Assembly: GCA_945859605.1 (NCBI GenBank)
Contig: OX243817.1
Span: forward strand, 24,550,394-24,614,393
Source: Lumbricus rubellus
Taxonomy: Eukaryota > Annelida > Clitellata > Crassiclitellata > Lumbricidae
Direction: 5' to 3'
Length of the DNA stretch: 64,000 bases
Shown here in pieces: positions 56,320 to 64,000 of this stretch. The notes beneath the pieces are model-generated. The model was not told the DNA's origin, ran no database searches, and saw only the letters and a program-made list of their open reading frames with translations. A program made the translations under genes and the position numbers. Within the stretch, counting starts at the first letter, position 1, and every line of letters starts with the position of its first letter.

Positions 56320-58990
56320 ATAACTCAATAATTAGAACTCGTCAAAGAAATGAAAAAACTACGAGGCACCTAACAGACTGCTGCCGAGTCTGCTTACGTT
56401 GTATGATTAACAACTCGACGAAACAAATTGCAAGACTTCGCTGCTGTCTCGTCAGTTCTCATCAACAGTTCAATACATCAATTCCTAAATTATATGATGC
56501 TAATCCCATATAAACAAATCCTAAAACGTAACGGACAACTTCAACAACCAACACAGCTTTCAATTAGCAGGAACAAAGGAATGAATTGAACCTGGACTTC
56601 TGTGTATTTAAATGGCCTACAGCATTTCTATGCACTCAATTTTTTCCTAGCCATTGTGTAGCAGAACTGCTAAATATTGCCACATAAAATATAGGACTAT
56701 CAGATTTCAAAAGACTGCTATGGGTATTTCCCCTCCCCTGCAAAACAACAGGAGGTTGGCAGGCTCCAGAAGAACAGCTTCAAAATAGCAGTGACTATAA
56801 TTAGATGTAAGGCTAGTACTGAACATACATGCGTACATGCTCGACATTGTTTTACTAACTTATTTAATTGGAATCCACCTGATTTGAGAACAATGATAGT
56901 TGATTCATTTTTAGAGCAACATTCAATGTTGTTCTGCATCTTTGTCAGGAAATTTTTTTATTGCACAAGCATACACATTTTGGAAATAAAAATTAGACAA
57001 AAATTTAAAATATTGTCAACTTTTGTACAGCTATACTTTCTTTAGCTCCACTACAACTGGTTATTGTGATTTTAATGTTATTATCACTCCATCTAATTTA
57101 ATAACACAATTATAAAGGCAGACAACAGGTTGAGTTCCATCGGTTTTGGAGTACTAACAATCACATAACAAACTTGGTCACATCCGGTACACAGGATGGC
57201 AAGGTTTAATTTTAGGACTGACCCAAACGTGGGGCTATTAGCAACCCTAATAACCACTTGTAAGAATCACATTTAAAACTGTAATCGCTATAATTAATTT
57301 ATGAAACGTCTCAACAGAAAAAACAGTCTTAGAAAAAAATGCCACAATAGATGCAAACGAAAAAACTCATTTTAAACGCATAATCCACAAAATGACTGTT
57401 GTTTAAATATCATCATGAAAAGCTAAGAAATTGCAAAACTGATTTTATGCAGTATACTTTTCCACAATGTACCATCTATTATCGATTGTCTAAACAACAA
57501 CAAAACTTCAAATCAGCGAACCACATATTATGGTTGCGACGTCAAGTTACAAGTTTCATATTGCTAATCTGACAAAACTTCTCATCCTCATAATTATGCG
57601 GGCAGAATACTCTTGAGTAAATTGAAAAGTGTAAATTGACACCAACAAAGGGTAAAGGTGTGCTAGGTAAGGTAGACTAGTTCAAAGAGTAGGCCAGTGG
57701 CTATGCCCTTGCCCAAGTGAATTCGAGTTGACTCAAAACTGCAATAACTCTGGAAGTAGCTGCATTACAAAAGAAAATTTGGGTTTTGCCAAAGTTGTCT
57801 TGCACCCCAGCTTTGACCACTCAACACCATTTGATGCAATCTACAATATTCTTCCATCAATATAGTCTGTAAGGTAGGTGTAATTGAGATGCAGAATCAA
57901 TCTGGCTAGAGCATTTATAAGCAGGATGAAAGCATTGCTTAAACCGGACGCCATCTACTTTATAGCGCAGATGACATTTTTATAATTATACACCGGGACT
58001 TAAAACTCCGGACATTGCGGTTAAACCATAATGTGTTTCCACGGTCAACTCCATACATGATTCAGGAGCAGTTCTTAATTATTTCTTAGGCATGCTCACC
58101 TCAAAACTGCAGTGCGTTAATGATATTATGATTAAACATACGCTTATGAAACAGAGATTCAATGATAAACACTTTTTACAACGTCACAAATCTTCCATCC
58201 GTCTGCCAAAACTGGATGTTTGCAAAGATATTGGTGATTGGTCTGAGAATTCGTTCTGACTGTCTCACATATATACAGTAGCACTTAAACAAAAAACTAA
58301 AACGAACTGAATTCTGGGATTTCCAGCGAAAACTTTGCAGCCACTTTTGAAACAACCAGCGTTTTCCTTCTTAGAAAGAATCTTAAATTAGCAAATGACT
58401 TACATGAACTTTTATAATAACCTAAAAGTAAAATTATCAATCGGTTTCGTGCAGTATTAATAAACTCATCCAAAACAAAGGGTCAAAGACATTAATAAAT
58501 ATCACTTACTCTACTGCAGTTTCTCTGCAATTATAATTTTTTCAATATATAATTAAAATTACACAAATTACAAACCTTGAGCTTGGTATATAAGCAACAT
58601 ATTACTTCTGATGACAGTCCTTAACTTGAAAATCAGATTTGATTCCATCTCATTCAAAATTTTGTTTAGTTAAAAAGGATTAGATTGTATTCGTCTACCA
58701 TAGATCTGAATTGAGTACAACACACAGTCAATAGAAAATGACAACTAAACACTAAGCAGTCTTTGCTAAAATGCTGACGAGATTACATTCAACAAACAGA
58801 CTTTGACTTGTGTTAAGACAATTGACTGACAACAAACAAGAAATAATAAGACCATAAATACGATTAAAACAAAGTTAAACTGTCCTTCGTCGTCCTCCTC
58901 GCAATGCACACGCAGTGGAACATGCACGGCTGATGCCACACCATGGACGCACCACCACACCATGGAGGCGGCGCAGCACCAAAACAGCTT
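56320..58990. other. Intergenic DNA and 3' flank of the Lys-rich gene
   Basis: AT-rich, no exon or bounded repeat seen on either strand. Confidence 0.45.
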
Positions 58991-58993
58991 CTC

Positions 58994-60456
58994 TCACTTC
59001 TTCGATGATTTCTTCGACTTCTTTCCTCCCTTCTTCTTTCCCTTCTCTGCAAAGACAGAGAAGCCAAATGCATCCATTCAAGCAATCAACAATCACTTTA
59101 ATGGCAAGCTTGTACTAAAGTGACTGGGAAACAAATTGATGCAGAGCTCATTCTCAGTGTTATGTAACTGTTAATGGTAGTTTTACTGGCTCTGCAAACA
59201 CCCGTCGTAGAAACAAATATAGACACTTGGTGTGACTTGCTATCACAACTTCCTGACAAAAATTACTTCCCTACTCCAGCAAGCCCATAACTTGGACCCT
59301 CGACATTGAACAACCTCCTCTTGACGCCATGCTCCCTTTCTGGAACTCCTCAGGCATTCCTCGCTCATCAATTTAATCAACGAATTAATGAATAATTTCA
59401 ACGAAGCAGATAAGCAGCCCTTTAAGTTGAACTTTGAGAGTCAGCGAGTCATCCTAAGAAAAGAAATGTTCAACTTGCTAACTAAGTACTAGACAATCTA
59501 TCACACAAAATATAATGACAAGTCCATTTAGGAATTGAGAACGACAACTCGCCCAAACTAGAAGCAATGGTGGATGGCTCCCTTGAGCAACTCATCAGCA
59601 CCATCTCTTCACAATTCATTAGACAATGAAAAAGATTCTTGCTCTGGACTGCAAACTACTAAAAATTGGATGAATATTCCACTCACTGGTTACTTTGCCC
59701 GCTTTAGTTACATTCTTCGTTTCCTTGACGGCCTCTTCAGCTTTTGCTATTCAAAGTAAACAAATATAAAGATTTGAGGCCATGGCATCGTATTAAATCT
59801 GTATTAAAATTTATTCATACGCATTTTTAGCTAATTCTACGACTGCCTTTTAAATGAAATACTAGCCTAAGAAGCGTTTTTTGCTACGACTTTTAGAAAT
59901 CGCCATCTCTTGATTCCAAGACAATTGAATTTGATCAGATTCCTGACTCAATTTGTGGACTGGCACATCCCTTTGTGAAGCACTGGCATAGCCAATTTAC
60001 CTGATGAAGTTCTAGTCTTAATATAATTTTATCCACGTCTACTACAGACATCAATCAATTATAACTGGCATCACAGATACAAGTTGGTTACTTTATGCAA
60101 ATAAGAGGCATATACATTGTATTATATTAGCAACTATAAAATGCCTCTTACAGACTAGCTATTCAGAGGCGCTCTCAGCATGACAGCCCTGAGGAAATAA
60201 GAAAGTCTTCAAGCAGCGAATATATAGCAGAATCGGCATATTTCATTAAATAGCTGTGCCAAGATAATGTGGTTGCCAGAGAAGCAACAGGACATAGCAA
60301 AGCTTTGCTGCATAACTTTTTGGCAAAGAATGGACAACAATGGCCACACGCAAGCGAGACATGATTATGCAAAGTACCCGTGCTGTTGGAACCGGCACTT
60401 TCTTCCGCTGCAGCAGTAGGGCCAGCAGCCGCCTCTGTCTTCTTTGCTTTGGCCAT
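58994..60456 (-). CDS. Small Lys/Ala-rich protein, 63 residues, three exons
   Basis: Exons (minus strand): 60456-60378, 59746-59687, 59046-58994; 192 nt including the stop, phases close (1, then 1). Donors are GTACTT and GTGAGT; acceptors TTTGAATAG and CTTTGCAG. The protein starts MAKAKKTEAAAGPTAAAEES, has a charged middle (KAEEAVKETKN) and ends KKGKKKGGKKSKKSSKK. It has no membrane segment or signal peptide; the strongly basic tail suggests a nucleic-acid or acidic-partner binder, which is inference. I do not recognise a family. A further 5' UTR acceptor (TAATTTGCAG) lies just upstream of the ATG, so a noncoding first exon is likely. Confidence 0.65.
60127..60300 (-). mobile_element. LINE 3'-end fragment in intron 1 of the Lys-rich gene
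   Basis: Minus-strand reading gives LEDFLISSGLSC then the GAGAGCGCCTCTGAATAG and AAGAGGCATTTTAT tail, a diverged version of the 17455 LINE terminus. Confidence 0.55.
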
Positions 60457-60939
60457 GATGATCAACTGCAAATTATCAACAACATATTATGTTAACTTTC
60501 ACTAAAATGTAAATGAACACTACACAGGTCCAAGTTTATGTTCAAATTATGATGGCACAGATTAAAGCTGTGCTTAGAAAATCATAAATGTAAAATCCAA
60601 ATTTCTAAAGAGCTACTCTAAAGCTAAACAAAGCTAAACAATGGGCACCAGCATATTCCCAAGCACTTTGTCAAGTACTGAGATGGTGAAGGGAATTTCA
60701 GAGTCCAGTAGCCAGAGAGGCGGCTGCTGAAGGAGCTACTAAGGCAGGTTTAATTGAGAATGAAAAGCTTCGAAGGCAAAAGATTCAATGGATGAGTGTA
60801 AGGATTCAAAAGATTAGGATATTCTTGAAAAGAGGAATTTTAATTTTGAGTGGAAAGTCTGTATATGATAAATAGAGAAACCTGAGGCAGATGATGGTGA
60901 ATGGGCAGCAGTAATTATTTTTTTATTGTATCTATACAT

Positions 60940-61150
60940 TTATATAGCACCTCTCACAGAATGACTATTCAGAAACGCTCACAGCATGAACAACTTGGGG
61001 AGGGGAAGGAATGCCTTCAAAGGGGTGAGAGACAGATGAATAAGGCATAAGTTCAGTCCTTAAAGCAGGAGGAAGGTGATTCCAAATGGAGGGACTAACC
61101 ACAGTAATGGTATGGGACCGAGAATTCACAGAATTTTGGGAGATCATTTT
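60940..61150 (-). mobile_element. LINE 3'-end fragment
   Basis: Minus-strand frame with VVSPSIWNHLPPALRTEL, then the tail GTGAGCGTTTCTGAATAG and GAGAGGTGCTATATAAATG. Same family as the LINE at 17455-23993. Confidence 0.7.
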
Positions 61151-62446
61151 ACAGTTGAAGTGGAGTGTAGCATATGGATCGGTTGGAAAACATGAAGCAC
61201 CTAGTGAATAAGGACATGAGCCAATGAGATGTTATTCAGTGGGGTTGTGGGTTTATGGTGAAGAGATACAAAGATAATTGGCCTGTGAATGGCAACAGCA
61301 CCAACCCCCTGCCACAAACAGCTGCAGCACAAAGCACTGTGATTTATTTAAAGTCACACGTATCTATGACAAACATGATATAATTAACGACAAAGTTATG
61401 CTTTAACTTCTGTTTTTATTTCATTAATGCTGTTGCATATTCCAGCAGAAATCTCGAGTAGATTGAGAGCTTGGTAGATTTTTACAACATACTATTTGAA
61501 ACCTTCACTGAAACTCCCTCTACAAATTAAAAGAAGCCAAAAAGAAACTTGTGCACAAATTAACTAAAAGCAATTTTTACAAAGAAGTATTGCATCAACA
61601 ATTGAACAGAAATAGAAATATCTTTTATATCTAATTGTTAAAGCAACATAAGAAATTCATTGATCTACTGTAAATCTAATTATTTTTTAAACTATAAGAT
61701 GCGACAAATATCCAAAGCAAAATACTTTAATTTCATTGCAATTAATGATAATTATGATCATCGCAGGGCCAGTGCCCTACTGTAACAGGTCAGAACAGAA
61801 TCTGTGTGTGCACAGCATCACAATTCATATCCATAGCATGCAGCAGCATCAAACCCAACAACAGCCGCGGCGCAAACTATTGCGACAAATTAAAGTTAAA
61901 CGCAGTTATCACAAACTCGACATTCTAACCTGCAAATGAGATGAAATTCTGCGATACAAAACCAAAATGGAGAAACCTTTCTTCTTCGATCTGTGACGCT
62001 TTAGGAGAATGGTCGTTCTATGTTGAGTTTTAGGGGTGTCAGGTTACATGCAAGCGCTCGAGGTCAGCTAGGCAGCCAATCGGATGTAAGAAAAACACTA
62101 ACAAACGTCATGTCGACCAATAACCACGAAGCGCGCCAGAACCCGTGGACGAATGCATTATACCTGCGGTCCCCCAAACAACGCTTTGGTGCATGGAAGT
62201 GAAACGGCTGCTGCAAGTGAAGCGATGGCGACCTGGTCTGATGATGAGTGAGGAAGAAGCGCTGTTGTGATGGAGAATGCTTAAGGCCAGTTAGGACAGT
62301 ATAGACCTTTTCACGCGGGAAAAATCACCATGGTGATTTGTCCCATGGTGCATCACGGTTCCCGCGTTATTTTCGTGTATGGCAAAAGCCGCTCTTAGGC
62401 TAATATTATTGATGTTGCTTATTTTAAGAAGTTATTTTTATTTAAA
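61151..62446. other. Interval between the divergent Lys-rich and THAP genes
   Basis: The last 450 bases (about 62000-62446) are richer in CpG than the surroundings and may serve as a shared promoter region. No exon could be assigned with confidence. Confidence 0.3.
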
Positions 62447-64000
62447 ATGCCATCGTCGTGCTGGGTGCCGAATTGCACAAATCGGTATACACCAGAATCC
62501 ACAGTTAAATTTTTCCGTTTTCCTTTAACTAATATAACTCGTTTAAACCGATGGATTATAAAAATCGGACGTCTGCCACCACCGAAGGAACGAAGCACCC
62601 GATCAGATGGGATGCATCAACCGAAGAAGCACGACAGAATATGTGGTGCTCATTTTGTTAACGGTATCATATTTTTACTTTCATGATTAGCTAGGCCTAT
62701 ACCCGCACTTGATACCTAGGCCTACGTTAATACTTTGACAAATAGGCCTACAGCTCATTATGCTCATGTGAATGGATGAACCGTAATCTCCAAACTTCTA
62801 AAGCGCCACTCAAAATTCCAATCGCATGGCGCCTGCTTATTCACAAGCGTTGCCTTGAGTCAGAGGCTTTATCCATGAGATAGGCCGAAGGTCAGTCAGT
62901 TTGTCAGAGGATCTATGGCAGAGCTAAAATGCGCCTGGACTGTCATGGAAAGCGTCCATGCACTTATTTTCAGATCTGAACGAATTGTAATTGTAGTAAT
63001 TGTAATCGAACATTTATATAGCGCTACTTCAAGTGAACTCCTCAGAGGCGCTCCCGACCTGACACCAAATTACCCTGTCACTTGTTAGGCTAGCACAGCC
63101 TGGAAAGGCATGAGCCGTCCAAGCACTTCTTCTACACCATAAGCGCTGTCTAAGGAGCAGAGGAACTGTTGTAAGGTGGGTGTAGTTTGGATGGGGAATT
63201 GGAGGATCAGATGAGCCTGTGTATGAATTCTTGGAGATGTGAGACTTCAGTTTTTGAGTGGAAAGCCCCCAGGGTGATCATTAGAGGATCCTGAGGCAGA
63301 CTGATGGTAGATGATTGGCAATAATGGTGGATGAACCCAAAACTGCAGAATTCAGAGGGAAGATTGTCCCAAGATATCAGGCTGTGTTGAATCCTCTTAA
63401 TGTCTTGGTCTGTAAAGATTGAGCAAGGAGGATATTTTTGGCCAGAGCTACATGTAGTTGCTTGGATGGTGAAAAGATCTCAAAGACATATTTGAAAGAG
63501 GGGCAAAGCACAACGGTTTAATTTTTTACAAGAGCTTTAAAATGCAAGCGGATAATTGTGGATAGGTTTCTAAATGTAAACATCCCAGTTTTGCATTGTG
63601 TAATGTGTACCGTTGTTAAGCGCCAACAAATTTGTTAAAAATAAAAAAGGAGCAGTTAAATAATAGGAAAATCAATTTTACAGGGGCAAGTGCTCCCTCT
63701 TACACCTACGTGCAGGTGCCCATAACATTACCACAAGTTTTCTTTTCAAACAGAAAATTTTATTCAACAAAACATGTAATTATAAAACAGACAGTGGTAA
63801 CTTGCACATGCCAGATTTAGTGTGATTAGTTCACCTTTCAGATTCAACAGATAAATTGACAAATAATACACTAGGGCCTGTATTTTATTGCTAACAGGTA
63901 AACCAGCAGATGATGAACTGGACATTGATCATGTTCCAACCATCTTTATTCGGCCTACTGCCAGAATTAACCAGTCAAAGCTGAGGCAGGTTATCGACAG
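62447..64000 (+). CDS. THAP-domain protein, 5' part (gene runs off the window)
   Basis: Exon 1 62447-62663 begins with ATG; exon 2 starts at 63898 (acceptor TTGCTAACAG) and is open to the window end. The phase 1 junction joins AAC G and GT AAA. The encoded C2CH zinc module has C5, C10, C66 and H69 with the FRFP and W36 hydrophobic core, then GKPADDELDIDHVPTIF, matching the AVPTxF box that ends THAP domains. THAP domains bind DNA in a sequence-specific way and occur in transcriptional regulators and in P-element-type transposases; the missing downstream part decides which. The C10-C66 spacing (55) is at or just beyond the usual upper limit. Confidence 0.85.
63000..63062 (-). mobile_element. 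LINE/SINE 3' tail fragment in the THAP gene intron
   Basis: Minus strand: GGGAGCGCCTCTGAGGAG then CTTGAAGTAGCGCTATATAAATG. Same tail family as at 4547 and 17455. Confidence 0.7.
63480..63723. mobile_element. Degraded relative of the 7885-8184 hAT MITE
   Basis: Shares TTTTTTACAAGAGCTT, AAATGCAAGC, GGGGCAAGTGCTCCCTCTTA and GTGCAGGTGCCCAT in the same order as the 7885 element (ACCAAGAGCTTGAAAATAC, GGGCAAGTGCCCCTCTTGC, TGCGGGCGCCCATG). The ends are worn and no duplication is visible. Confidence 0.6.

Overview
This is a gene-poor, repeat-dense window of animal nuclear DNA. The coding regions are split by GT-AG introns, with one intronless receptor gene, and the intergenic DNA is packed with DNA transposons, LINE fragments, tRNA-derived SINEs and microsatellites. 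The species is not certain. A B-type muscarinic receptor, a C7orf57-like gene, an NHL-like propeller gene, a THAP gene and very frequent TAGGCCTA motifs in noncoding DNA together suggest an invertebrate deuterostome. My best guess is an echinoderm or another ambulacrarian; this is inference.

Layout. 0-12 kb holds repeats only: a full hAT element, a perfect palindrome, a (GAT)n array, LINE and SINE fragments and a hAT MITE. 11.4-16.4 kb holds an intronless 926-residue B-type muscarinic acetylcholine receptor with a plausible TATA promoter and a 43-bp tandem array upstream. 17.4-25.0 kb is a four-layer nest: a hAT copy split by a LINE, split by a 6-kb CACTA-like element, which contains a Tc1-like element and a few host-like exons. 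26.7-31.0 kb (minus strand) is a four-exon, 399-residue NHL-like beta-propeller gene. 31.4-38.3 kb is a field of nested DNA transposons and minisatellites. 39.0-53.3 kb (plus strand) is a 13- or 14-exon C7orf57-like gene of 728 or 754 residues whose introns have collected hAT, Harbinger-like and piggyBac-like elements. 54.6-55.9 kb is a decayed piggyBac with a hAT MITE inside it. 59.0-60.5 kb (minus strand) is a three-exon gene for a 63-residue Lys/Ala-rich protein. 62.4 kb to the end is the 5' part of a THAP-domain gene.

The genes show no operon-like relationship. They look like unrelated neighbours, except that the Lys-rich gene and the THAP gene are divergent and may share the 60.5-62.4 kb interval as promoter region. 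Exon models were built by hand from splice-site consensus and reading-frame phase. For each multi-exon gene the phases close exactly and the coding length is a multiple of three, but there is no transcript evidence. Transposon boundaries were set from terminal inverted repeats plus exact target-site duplications (TSDs) read in the sequence.
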